Below, piece after piece: positions 9,586-20,677 of a DNA stretch of 64,000 nt. The stretch covers positions 1-64,000 of the forward strand of contig NZ_JSBW02000094.1 of assembly GCF_000772705.2 (NCBI RefSeq). The letters run 5' to 3'. The stretch is from Xanthomonas vasicola. Its GTDB lineage: Bacteria; Pseudomonadota; Gammaproteobacteria; Xanthomonadales; Xanthomonadaceae. The translations under genes and the position numbers were made by a program. The notes beneath the pieces are model-generated. The model saw only the letters and a list, made by a program, of their open reading frames with translations, made no database searches and was not told the DNA's origin. Position 1 is the first letter of the stretch; each line of letters opens with the position of its first letter.

Positions 9586-9726
9586 GAGCAGCGAACAGAA
9601 TGCCGCGAACAGTGGTCATTTGCTTGTAGATGGCATGCAGAGCCTGCAGCGCCCACGTGGCGCATGAGGCACCGAAGACTAACCGCGCCCGTCCAGCACT
9701 AAGCGCAGCCGTTTTATTAGCCGCTC
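9586..9726. mobile_element. foldback (MITE-like) element, copy C, 141 bp
   Basis: The left end GAGCAGCGAACAGAA and right end GTTTTATTAGCCGCTC match the family termini (GAGCAGCTAACAAAAC and its complement). The right arm read from its end (TGCGCTTAGTGC, then GACGGGCGCGG, then GGTGCCTCATG) parallels copy A's left arm. The length is exactly 141 bp, as in copies A and B. The three bases outside are TAG on the left and TAC on the right. It abuts the stop of the VOC pseudogene and lies 15 bp beyond the 3' end of the cardiolipin synthase gene. Confidence 0.7.
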
Positions 9727-9741
9727 TACGCCGCAAGCGCC

Positions 9742-11160
9742 CTACATCAATGCATCGGCCAACCGCGCAATGCCCTCGCGGCTGCGCCGCCAGGCCGGGC
9801 GGCGGCGCCACTGGTCCAGCTCTAATTGCCGCGCATTGGCCAGATAGTCCTGTTCGATATCGCGCAGCCGCTGCACCACGCCGGTGTCGTAGCAGAGCAT
9901 GCCGATCTCGGCGTTGAGCGCGAACGAGCGGATGTCCAGATTGATCGAGCCCACCAACGCAATGTCCTCGTCCATGCTCAGATGCTTGGCATGCAAAAAG
10001 TGCGGACGATACAGCGCAATCTTCACCCCACACCGCAGCAGCTCTTCGAAATAGGCTTCCTGCGCCCATGCAGCCAGCCGCTGGTTGTTGCTCTCCGACA
10101 AAATCAGCTGCACATCCACGCCCGAGACGCCGGCAATGCGCAACGCGCTCAGCAAGGCCTCGTCGGGCACGAAGTACGGCGTCACCAACACCACCTTGCG
10201 CCGCGCCAGATGGATCATCGCATTGATCGCATCGCGCGCATTTTCGAACGGATATGCCGGCCCGCTGGGCAGCAATTGCGTGGCGATATTGGCCTCGCAC
10301 ACCGGTGCATCCGGCCACACGTCCACGCGCTCGCCGGTTTCGGTGAACCAGTCGCTGGCGAATACCGCTTCCAGATGATTGACCACCGGCCCGCGCACGC
10401 GCGCCACCAATTCGCGATTGGGCACGCCATCGATGAAGCCGGCCTCGGCCAGATTCTGCGAGCCGACAAACGCCATCTGGTTGTCGATCACCGCAATCTT
10501 GCGATGGTTACGCAGATCCATGCGGCCGCTGCGACGCCAGCGCAGACCGCCGGGCAATACCGCCAGCACCTGCACGCCGCCGTCCTGCAGGCGCTTGCGG
10601 TAGCGGCGCAGGCCGCGCTTGGCCCCCACCGCATCCAGCAGCACACGACAGCGCACGCCGCGCGCACTGGCGCGTTCCAGCGCCGCCACCACCGCCTCGC
10701 CCACTGCATCGTCGAACATTAGGTAATACAGCAGATGCACGCGTTTTGCGGCTGCGTCGATCGCTGCGATCAGGGCCTGCAACGACTGCGCGTAGTCGTC
10801 GAGCAATTCCACCGCATTGCCCAGCGTCGGCATGAAATCGCCTTCGCGCTCGATCAGCGGCACCACTTCGGCACTGCTGGTGTCGGCCTGCGGGGTCCAG
10901 CGCAGGGCGTGCAATGGCAGTTGCTGCTCGCGAATCACCTGCGAGGCACTGGCTTGCCGCTCCACCCGCAGCCGCGACAACCACGGATGGCCGAACAGCA
11001 GATACAGCGGCAGACCGACCACCGGCACAAAGCCGATCAGCAACAGCCAGCTACGTGCCGCACCAGGCGTGGTACGGGCGGGAATCCATAGCAGGGCGGC
11101 CAGGCGGATCGTCCAGTCCAGCGCCAGCAGCCAAGTGCCTGTCACCCAATCGGGCAGCAT
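9742..11160 (-). CDS. cls: cardiolipin synthase (PLD superfamily)
   Basis: The 472-residue enzyme joins phosphatidylglycerol (or PG and PE) to make cardiolipin at the inner membrane. The start at 11160 gives MLPDWVTGTW and two hydrophobic segments (about 8-27 and 36-56) that anchor it. Two phospholipase D motifs are intact: the first HxKxxxxD at 219-226 (HRKIAVID) followed by GSQN, the second at 390-397 (HAKHLSMD) followed by GSINLD. TPYFVPDEALLSAL is the typical mid-domain segment. The longer frame upstream lacks family similarity and lacks a ribosome site. Its ATG overlaps the TGA of the broken LysR gene by one base, which may be chance. Confidence 0.9.
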   Translation of the reverse strand: MLPDWVTGTWLLALDWTIRLAALLWIPARTTPGAARSWLLLIGFVPVVGLPLYLLFGHPWLSRLRVERQASASQVIREQQLPLHALRWTPQADTSSAEVVPLIEREGDFMPTLGNAVELLDDYAQSLQALIAAIDAAAKRVHLLYYLMFDDAVGEAVVAALERASARGVRCRVLLDAVGAKRGLRRYRKRLQDGGVQVLAVLPGGLRWRRSGRMDLRNHRKIAVIDNQMAFVGSQNLAEAGFIDGVPNRELVARVRGPVVNHLEAVFASDWFTETGERVDVWPDAPVCEANIATQLLPSGPAYPFENARDAINAMIHLARRKVVLVTPYFVPDEALLSALRIAGVSGVDVQLILSESNNQRLAAWAQEAYFEELLRCGVKIALYRPHFLHAKHLSMDEDIALVGSINLDIRSFALNAEIGMLCYDTGVVQRLRDIEQDYLANARQLELDQWRRRPAWRRSREGIARLADALM

Positions 11161-11620
11161 CAGTGATCCTTTCTCATCAGTAACCCGATTCTGACCTGGC
11201 CACGCATAAACGCAACGGTGTCGATGTCGATGCCGGCGTGCAATAGCGAAACGGCCCACCCTGCGCATCGGCCGGCTGCACGCGTTCGGCGCAGACCTGT
11301 CGCAAACGTCTGCACGAATACCGACTGCGCGCGGGTAGGATACCAATCGCTACGTGTGGTCATACCGATCTGCCGGCGCAACTGCGGCCCGGCGCTGCCG
11401 ATCTCGGCGAGCCGTCCGGCGCGCCGCTCGAACAAAAATTGATCGCGCGACATCAAGGTCAGCCAGTCGTCTTCCAGCAGCAAGCCGCGCACGGTCAGCT
11501 CAGCGCCGCATTCGATGCGCAGCGGCTGCGGCTTTAGCTGATGGTCGCGGAATAGCTGTTCCCAGCACGCGCGCACCGGCGTGCCGGCGATGGTGCATGT
11601 GTCGGGGCAGCTGCAACGAC
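11160..11620 (-). pseudogene. LysR-type regulator, 5' half deleted
   Basis: Only the C-terminal part of a LysR effector-binding domain remains. It reads from about 11620: DTCTIAGTPVRACWEQLFRD, PLRIECGAELTVRGLLLEDD, WLTLMSRDQFLFERRAGRLA, IGMTTRSDWYPTRAQSVFVQ. The winged-helix DNA-binding domain and most of the first subdomain are missing. The remaining frame has no start codon of its own that would make a regulator. The lost 5' end meets the lost 5' end of a LigJ-like gene on the other strand at about 11600-11620. The C-terminal tail to 11160 runs on past the usual LysR end. Confidence 0.68.
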
Positions 11621-12089
11621 AATTTCCATTCCAGCGGTGCGCATTATCTCAATGCCGACACCACGGCCTTCATGCAATTTCTTGAAGGCGATTTGTTCAC
11701 TGATTTTCCGGACCTGCGCTCATCATTCCGCACGGCGGCGGCGCGGTGCCGTATCACTGGGCCGCTTCCGCGGCCTGGCCGATATGCTGGGCAAACCTGC
11801 GCTATCCACCCGCGTGATGCGCAATGTGTTTTTCGATACCTGTGTGTATCACCAACCGGGTATCGACCTACTGTTCGAGGTGATCGACATCGACAACATC
11901 CTGTTCGGCTCGAGATGGTTGGCGCGCGTGCGCGGCATCGACCCGCAGACCGGCCACTACTTCGACGACACCAAACGCTACATCGATGCGTTGGCGATTT
12001 CCGATGCCGACAAGCGCAAGGTGTTCGACGGCAAAGCACGGCGGGCGTATCCGAGATTGGACGCGCAGTTGCGGTCGCGTGGGCTGTGA
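11602..12089 (+). pseudogene. LigJ/GalB-like 4-oxalomesaconate hydratase (amidohydrolase), 5'-truncated and frameshifted
   Basis: The plus strand gives CNDNFHSSGAHYLNADTTAF and MQFLEGDLFTDFPDLR, then after one shift IPHGGGAVPYHW, then after another GRFRGLADMLG and FFDTCVYHQPGIDLLFEVID. These are hallmark segments of amidohydrolases of the 4-oxalomesaconate hydratase type (protocatechuate 4,5-cleavage or gallate pathway). Near 11905-11925 two opposite one-base changes turn the expected EMVGAV into RWLARV, after which RGIDPQTGHYFDDTKRYIDA is back in frame. The first 150-200 residues are absent. The exact left edge is uncertain by about 20 bp. Confidence 0.65.
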
Positions 12090-12092
12090 TGG

Positions 12093-12365
12093 CACTTTCT
12101 TCTCCCTCCGGGACATTGTCCCCCTTCATGGGGGAGAAGGTTGCGCCAACGCCGGATGAGGGGCGCCGCATAAATTTGCGAGTCTCTGCGATGACGAACG
12201 CGTCGCCACGCGCCTGCAAAGGTGACACGCCCGTTGCTTCGCCCCGTACCTTACCCCAACCCCGGCTTCGCGCCCCGGCCCGCGCCAGCGGCGCGGGTGC
12301 TCCAAGACACGCCCCCCTTCGGTACGCAAGCCGTGCCTTGTCGTCCCGGCGGGAGAAGGGCTCGA
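12093..12365. repeat. intergenic repeat R1, copy b (inverted)
   Basis: Begins CTTCTCCCTCCGGGACATTG and ends CCGGCGGGAGAAGG. Read on the minus strand it matches copy a at 7319-7600 block by block: GAAGCAACGGGCGTGTCACC, GGCGCGTGGCGACGCGTTCG and CCTTCTCCCCCAT. The two copies therefore form an inverted pair about 4.5 kb apart. No gene is supported in it. Confidence 0.75.
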
Positions 12366-12473
12366 TGCACGCTTGCCGCATTGGTATGCGCATCAACGCA
12401 GCAGACAACGACACTGCTCATTGCACGCACATACGCCAACGCTCACGCAGCAACTGCATCCAACCCCACAAAC

Positions 12474-12503
12474 GCAAACACCCGCTTTTCGGCGGGTGTT
12501 TGC
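12474..12503 (-). terminator. Rho-independent terminator of rpmB-rpmG
   Basis: GCAAACACCCGC and GCGGGTGTTTGC form a perfect 12-bp stem with a 6-base loop, 27 bases beyond the rpmG stop, followed on the minus strand by GTTTGTGGGG. The T-run is short, but the position and stem strength fit a terminator for the ribosomal protein operon. Confidence 0.8.
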
Positions 12504-12530
12504 TTGAAAGCAGATCCAGCGATCAGTCGA

Positions 12531-12698
12531 TCACTTGATCTTGCCTTCCTTGTACATCACGTGCTTACGCACGACCGGGTCGTATTTCATCATTTCCATC
12601 TTCCCCGGAGTGTTTTTCTTGTTCTTATCCGTGGTGTAGAAGTGGCCGGTAGCGGCCGAGGAAATCATACGAATCTTGTCACGCTTGCCTTTTGCCAT
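12531..12698 (-). CDS. rpmG: 50S ribosomal protein L33
   Basis: The 55-residue protein begins [20 protein letters not shown] and ends YKEGKIK, the usual L33 of Gram-negative bacteria. It binds 23S rRNA near the E site. It lacks the zinc-binding CxxC pairs (C- form), with YTTDKNKKN in the loop. It follows rpmB by 13 bases on the same strand, the standard rpmB-rpmG operon, and a strong terminator follows. Confidence 0.96.
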
Positions 12699-12711
12699 GA
12701 CTGCTTACTCC

Positions 12712-12948
12712 TCAGACCTTTTCGCCGCGCGCGCGCAGCTCTTTCAGAACGGCATCAATCCCGTTCTTGTCGATGGTGCGCAATGCATGCGCGGAGACAC
12801 GGAGCTTCACCCAGCGGTTTTCGCTGGCGACCCAGAAACGACGCTCATGCAGGTTAGGCAGGAAGCGACGACGGGTTCTGTTGTTTGCGTGGGAGACGTT
12901 GTTACCCGTCTGCACACGCTTGCCGGACACTTGGCATACGCGGGACAT
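12712..12948 (-). CDS. rpmB: 50S ribosomal protein L28
   Basis: The 78-residue protein begins [20 protein letters not shown] and continues [20 protein letters not shown], the conserved rRNA-binding region of L28. Length is normal for the family. The start at 12948 is preceded by an AGGTGCGTA ribosome site. It is first in the operon with rpmG; no other gene precedes it on this strand within 470 bases, so the promoter should lie just upstream of 12948. Confidence 0.96.
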
Positions 12949-13419
12949 TACGCACCTCGATAAATGAATTGCCACCCATAGCCTGGGGAGCGGCGGCCCC
13001 GACAGCGCCAAGGCTGTCACGCAACGTTGGGAATCAAGAACTTACGCTGGAACAAGCCGGCAACCCCATTGCGCTGGGTGCCGCCATCCGGAGCGATCCG
13101 GGCACAGCGAGCCGCGCATTATGCACGGCTTTCCTATGTGCCGCAAGCACTTAGCGGCAGCGCGGGAGGGACGGGATCGGCAGCTCAACAGCTCGCTTTC
13201 AGCATCCTTGGAACGAACCTAAGGTTGCATCATCCATACATGAAACTTGCTGGGGCTGTCCGAGAACCTAGACCGCCGCGACGACGCCATCAACGAAAAG
13301 TTCATGCCCAGCGACAAAGCGTCAGCGAGACGCATGATTCTGGGGAACCTGTCGCTGCAACCCACACAACGCGCCTGAAGCGAACGTCTGCGCAACGCTG
13401 CTTCGCTGCGCAGCGCCAA
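12949..13419. other. intergenic region, no intact gene seen
   Basis: About 470 bases between the czcA-type pump stop and the rpmB start. The rpmB promoter must be at its left. Several frames stay open but have no recognisable family and no good ribosome site, so I call no gene. Confidence 0.4.
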
Positions 13420-16728
<3,309 letters not shown>

Positions 16729-16749
16729 TCACCCTCGCGCCAGCACCGT

Positions 16750-17003
16750 CGTGGTGTTAGTTCTCGTTGTTGCTGTTGTTGCTGTTGTTGTTTGCTTTCG
16801 GGACCCCATACCGCAGCGGCAAGGCCGGCAGATACAACCCGCAGGGCGGCGCGCATGGATGCGCGACGTTTTTGTAAGGGACAGGGACGTCCCTTACAGA
16901 AATTTCTGCCGGCCTTGCGAACCCGCAGCGCCGCAGGCGCGGAGGGCGCGAGGACGGGGTGTGCTTTCTTTTGGTTACTTTTCTTTGCACAAGCAAAGAA
17001 AAG
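16750..17003. repeat. Xanthomonas-type hairpin repeat in the adaptor-pump gap
   Basis: Between the adaptor and pump genes lies a block of secondary-structure sequence. It has a GTT/GCT-rich tract (about 16756-16796) and inverted arms GCAAGGCCGGCAGA (from about 16819) and TCTGCCGGCCTTGC (to about 16917). Inside these is GTAAGGGAC-AGGGAC-GTCCCTTAC. A perfect stem at 16978-17003 pairs CTTTTCTTTGC with GCAAAGAAAAG around ACAA. Open frames across it are commonly annotated as small proteins in Xanthomonas but look like repeat translations to me. Confidence 0.75.
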
Positions 17004-17020
17004 TGACTCGCGCCCGACAG

Positions 17021-17130
17021 GGCGTGAAAGCCTTTGCCCTAGCCCGAAGGAGCGCGAAAGCCTCTGCTCCAGCCCGAAGGGGCGCGAAAGCCCTCGCCCT
17101 AGCCCAAGAGGGCGCGAAGGCCTTGGACGT
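17021..17130. repeat. tandem repeat, 30-bp unit, about 3.6 copies
   Basis: Units start at 17021, 17051, 17081 and 17111. Each follows the pattern GGCGCGAAAGCC-N10-AGCCCGAAGG with a few changes. It adjoins the hairpin block to its left and ends 60 bases before the adaptor stop codon. The unit length is a multiple of three, so frames on both strands stay open and give spurious repetitive peptides. Confidence 0.85.
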
Positions 17131-17196
17131 GGCACATCCCCTTGCACCCAACAAACGCCCCCACTCGACAACGCAATGCCACACAAACCAACGCGA

Positions 17197-18468
17197 TCAA
17201 TGATCATGCGAAGCCCCCGACTTCTCGATATCGGCCTTCACCAGGTAACTCTGCTCCACCACCACCGCATCGCCTGCCGCCAAGCCCGATAACACTTCCA
17301 CCTGCTGCGCATCGCGCGCGCCCAGCTTCACCGGCCGCACCTCGTACACATCGCCCACCCGTACAAACACCACATTCCAGTCGCGAAACTGCTGCAACGC
17401 ACCAACCGGCACCACCATCGCCGCCGGCTGCTGCGCCACCGTTACCCGCGCCTTCACTGCGGAACCCGGCCGCCACAAGCCATCGCTATTGCGCAACACC
17501 GCGCGCGCGACAGTGCTCTGGCTCGCGGTGGCGGTGCCCGGCAATACGCGTTCCAGGGTGGTCTGCGCCACCACGCCATCGCTGATGCGCGTCACCGTCA
17601 CCGGTGCGCCGGCGGTGATGTGCCCGGCGTCGGCACCGAAGATATGCAGATCCACCCACAAGGTGGACAGGTCGGCGATTTCGAACAGCGCCTGACCTTC
17701 GCCTGCGTTGCTGCCCAGGCTGGCGTTGCGCGCAAGCACGACGCCACTGATCGGCGCGCTCACCGAGTAGGTGGTCAGGCTCAGATTGCTCTCCACCGTG
17801 GCCAGCGCCTGGCCTGCGCGCACCTGCTCGCCCACATTGACGCGCAGGCTGCGCACCGGGCCGGGAAAACGCGCGGTGGCTTGTGCCTGCGCACCTTCTG
17901 CAGGCGTCAGTAAGCCTTGCACTTCGTGCTGGTCGGCGATGCTGCCAGCGCTGACGGCGGCGACACGAATGCCCGCGTCCTGCGCAATCTTGCCCGCGAT
18001 GGTGGTGCGCCCCTCGTAGCTGGGATAGCTCCAATGATGTGTCTTGCCCTGCACGGTGGCGCGCACTTCCACATCGAACGAATGCGGCTCGCTGACCGTG
18101 GTTTCGGCCAGCAGACTGCCGTCGTCGCGCGGCCGCAATTGATGGACTTCACTCACGCCGCCGAGCCGCTTTAGTTGCACTTCCACGCTGCCGGCGGTGG
18201 CCGGCAACGGTTTGCCATCGCGGTACAGCCATGCCTGGTAGGTGGGTGGTGTGCCGTCTTCGGCGATGACCAGCTCCACGCTGTCGCCGTCCTGGTTGAG
18301 CAGTCGCCCGCCATGGATGCCGGTCTTGGCTGCGTCGCCGTGTGCATCGGCGCCTGCTCCGCCTTCGGCGGCGTGCCCGGCGTGGTCATCGTGCGATGCT
18401 TCACTGCTGCGGCCACAGCCGCTGAGAAACAGCGCCAGCAACAGCGGCGCGATCATGAAATGTGTCAT
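17197..18468 (-). CDS. RND efflux periplasmic adaptor lipoprotein, CzcB/CusB type
   Basis: This is the membrane-fusion subunit linking the RND pump to the outer-membrane channel. The start at 18468 gives MTHFMIAPLLLALFLSGCGR, a lipoprotein signal with lipobox LSGC near residue 17. A His/Asp-rich segment follows (SHDDHAGHAAEG, DAHGDAAKTGIHGG), then DUF-like and barrel-sandwich parts including ARFPGPVRSLRVNVGEQVRA and LTTYSVSAPISGVVLARNAS. The tail DIEKSGASHDH is again His-rich. Such His-rich ends suit metal capture. An in-frame ATG at 18654 overlaps the upstream stop as ATGA, but would put 62 residues before the lipobox. That start may serve translational coupling rather than the mature protein. 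Confidence 0.88.
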   Translation of the reverse strand: MTHFMIAPLLLALFLSGCGRSSEASHDDHAGHAAEGGAGADAHGDAAKTGIHGGRLLNQDGDSVELVIAEDGTPPTYQAWLYRDGKPLPATAGSVEVQLKRLGGVSEVHQLRPRDDGSLLAETTVSEPHSFDVEVRATVQGKTHHWSYPSYEGRTTIAGKIAQDAGIRVAAVSAGSIADQHEVQGLLTPAEGAQAQATARFPGPVRSLRVNVGEQVRAGQALATVESNLSLTTYSVSAPISGVVLARNASLGSNAGEGQALFEIADLSTLWVDLHIFGADAGHITAGAPVTVTRISDGVVAQTTLERVLPGTATASQSTVARAVLRNSDGLWRPGSAVKARVTVAQQPAAMVVPVGALQQFRDWNVVFVRVGDVYEVRPVKLGARDAQQVEVLSGLAAGDAVVVEQSYLVKADIEKSGASHDH

Positions 18469-18650
18469 CGAAGGTGATCCTGGTTGGCGCCGACGCGTTG
18501 CGTCGGGCAAACGAATGGAGATGGGTTGCGCTGGAAGTGCGGCAGGCATGGGCATCGTTTCGAGAGTGCTGGGTGCCGACATCCCTGCGGATGCAGCGAT
18601 TGCAACGAAGTCCACGCACGCCGCACGAAAACGCGACGCGGAAGTAACGT

Positions 18651-19922
18651 TCATGGCGTCACCTGCGCGGCAGGATCGCGCACGAATGGCTGCCCGGTCA
18701 GGCGCTGGATTTCGATCAACGCGGTCTGCGCTTCCAATGCGGTAGCCAGTTGCTGCTGACGCGCATCGCTGCGTTGCGCCTGCAGCTGCGCCCAGTCCAG
18801 ATAACTGGTGGCACCGGCACGATAGGCGCGTTCGGCAGCGGCATCGGCGCGTGCGAGTGCAGGCAGCACATCGCTGCGCATGCGCGTCACTTCCAGCTGT
18901 GCTGCACGGTAGCGACCATGCGCATCGGCCAGCGTTGTGTAGAGCGTCAGCGCCTGCGATTGACGTTCGATCTCCAGCAATGACAGCTCCGCTTCGGCTG
19001 CGCGAATTTCCGGCTGCGTGCGTGTAGCGCTACCCAACGCCAGCGAGACGCTGCCGAGCAACGCAGTGGCCTCGTTGCCTTCGAGCCGACGTACGCCCAC
19101 CTGCCAGTCGAGATCCGGGCGCGCCTGGCTGCGTGCCAAGTGCACCCGTGCCTCGCGCACGCGCTGCTCGCCGTTCAAGCGTGCCAGTTCCGGCGTGGCG
19201 TCGAGCAGTTGCGCCAACACCTCGAACTCGGGAATCGCCGGCAGCTGCAACGGGTCGCCAGTGATCGCACCGAAGTCCGGCGTGCGATCGCCCCACAACA
19301 CCGCCAATTGGCGGCGTGCGGCGAGCAGTTCCTGCTGGGCGCGGTCGCGTTCGAGTTCTGCGCGCGCCTGCAGGGCTTGGGCGGTCAGCAGCACCGATTC
19401 GGGCGATGCGCCGGCCTGCAACCGCTGGCGCGCGGCACTGACGGTGCGTTGGCGCTGGACCAGCGTTTCCAGCGCAACCGCGTGCCGCTGCGTGGCCATG
19501 CCGATGGCCAGGTAGCGCCGCGCCACTTCGGCCAGCACATCCAGCCGGGCCAGCGCGCGTTGCGGTGCCAGTACATCGATACGCGCCTGCGCCAGGGTGC
19601 GGCGCGCGTCGAGCTTGCCGCCGCGTTCCAGCACGCCGGCCAGCGTGACGGTGAGTTCGGCCTGGTCCAGCGCGCGGGTGGGGCCGGTGCCGAATACGTT
19701 TTCCAGTTCGGCACCGATGCGCAACGGCGGACGCAGTGCATCGCGCTCGGCGTCGGCGGTGAGGACCGCGCGTTGGCCATCGACCAGGCGCAGGTCGGGG
19801 TGCTGGCGGGCGACGCGCGCAATGGCGTCGTCCAGGGTCAGCACGGGTTTAGGCGGCAGGTCCTGCGCGTTGGCACACGACGCAACCGCGAAGACGGCAA
19901 GCGCCGTCAGTCGCAACCACAT
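18651..19922 (-). CDS. outer-membrane efflux channel, CzcC/TolC family
   Basis: The 423-residue protein is the outer-membrane factor of the metal exporter. MWLRLTALAVFAVASCANAQ is a signal peptide (the Cys near residue 16 is not in a convincing lipobox). Two TolC-type repeats follow, each a coiled-coil hairpin with beta-strands. The first includes LDDAIARVARQHPDLRLVDG and LTVTLAGVLERGGKLDARRT. The second has RARVHLARSQARPDLDWQVG-like and LGSVSLALGSATRTQPEIRA segments. A GGAGACAC ribosome site precedes the ATG. It overlaps the adaptor frame by 4 bases (ATGA). Confidence 0.88.
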   Translation of the reverse strand: MWLRLTALAVFAVASCANAQDLPPKPVLTLDDAIARVARQHPDLRLVDGQRAVLTADAERDALRPPLRIGAELENVFGTGPTRALDQAELTVTLAGVLERGGKLDARRTLAQARIDVLAPQRALARLDVLAEVARRYLAIGMATQRHAVALETLVQRQRTVSAARQRLQAGASPESVLLTAQALQARAELERDRAQQELLAARRQLAVLWGDRTPDFGAITGDPLQLPAIPEFEVLAQLLDATPELARLNGEQRVREARVHLARSQARPDLDWQVGVRRLEGNEATALLGSVSLALGSATRTQPEIRAAEAELSLLEIERQSQALTLYTTLADAHGRYRAAQLEVTRMRSDVLPALARADAAAERAYRAGATSYLDWAQLQAQRSDARQQQLATALEAQTALIEIQRLTGQPFVRDPAAQVTP

Positions 19923-19977
19923 GAGGGTGTCTCCGGAATCGGGATCGATGGACAGGCCGGCAGCTGCCGGCGGTGCA

Positions 19978-20361
19978 TCAGGCCGCGATCGGAGGACGCA
20001 ACCCTGTCTCGCTCAGATGCGAGCGGTAATCGGTGGTCAGCACGGGCGGCTGCCCGTGCGTGCGTGCAGGCAACAGGCCCCAGGCCAGCGCCGGCAGCAT
20101 GGCCGGGCTGTGCCCGTGGCAATAGCCGCTATGCATCAAGGCATGCAGCAAACCGGCACCGTCGCGTTCGCCGGCATCGCCTTCGTCGGCGCCGTCATGG
20201 CCATGCGGTGCGGTGTCGTCCAGATGCGCCTGGTCGTGCGCCAACGCATGCACATCGCCCAGCGCGCAGGCGACCGGTGCGACCAGTACGCCCATGACCA
20301 GCACCGCCAACGCCATCAGGCGTAGCAACGGGTGCAGCAGGCGGGCGCGATGGAGCAGCAT
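19978..20361 (-). CDS. His-rich exported protein heading the metal efflux operon (CzcI-like)
   Basis: The 127-residue protein starts MLLHRARLLHPLLRLMALAV with a signal peptide or membrane anchor to about residue 34. A His/Asp-rich stretch follows (DVHALAHDQAHLDDTAPHGH, DGADEG), then ALMHSGYCHGHS with a further His/Cys cluster, and the end is LRPPIAA. Small His-rich periplasmic proteins of this layout (CzcI, CopL, DUF2946 types) often head metal-resistance operons and bind or sense metal. Position supports this: it lies 55 bases before the CzcC-type gene on the same strand. The family link is by architecture, not by a firm domain match. Confidence 0.6.
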   Translation of the reverse strand: MLLHRARLLHPLLRLMALAVLVMGVLVAPVACALGDVHALAHDQAHLDDTAPHGHDGADEGDAGERDGAGLLHALMHSGYCHGHSPAMLPALAWGLLPARTHGQPPVLTTDYRSHLSETGLRPPIAA

Positions 20362-20677
20362 GGGCGCAGCGTATAGGGGCCGGGGTGGTTACACAATTTC
20401 ATGGGGGTGTCGCGTGGTTGTGTGCACTCGGACGCTCAGGTCAGATGCCTGGTGACCGAGCGCGCGGTGCCCTCACCGCTCGCGGGACACGCCGTAGACC
20501 CATCCATGGGGGCTCGATGGCGGCATCCATGCCGCAAGCGGCCCCGCAATCGGCAAGGACACCTCAGCAGACAGTTGGCTGGCGGTTCTGGGAAAGCACG
20601 AAACCACGCCGGACAGCTTGCTGCTTTGTTGAAATTCTGCGCGCCGATCGTTTCGACCGGTCATTGTCCACTCGGCA
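20362..20677. other. intergenic region upstream of the metal efflux operon
   Basis: About 316 bases; the efflux operon promoter should lie near 20365-20450. A stretch with GACCCATCCATGGGGGCTCG and GGCGGCATCCATGCCGC (about 20500-20535) can fold on itself and resembles a common Xanthomonas gene-end repeat, here beyond the DUF885 gene. No coding region is supported. Confidence 0.4.

Noticed and set aside
17021-17130. CRISPR array
   Set aside because: The 30-bp units are directly adjacent with no spacers and no cas genes nearby. It is a plain tandem repeat.
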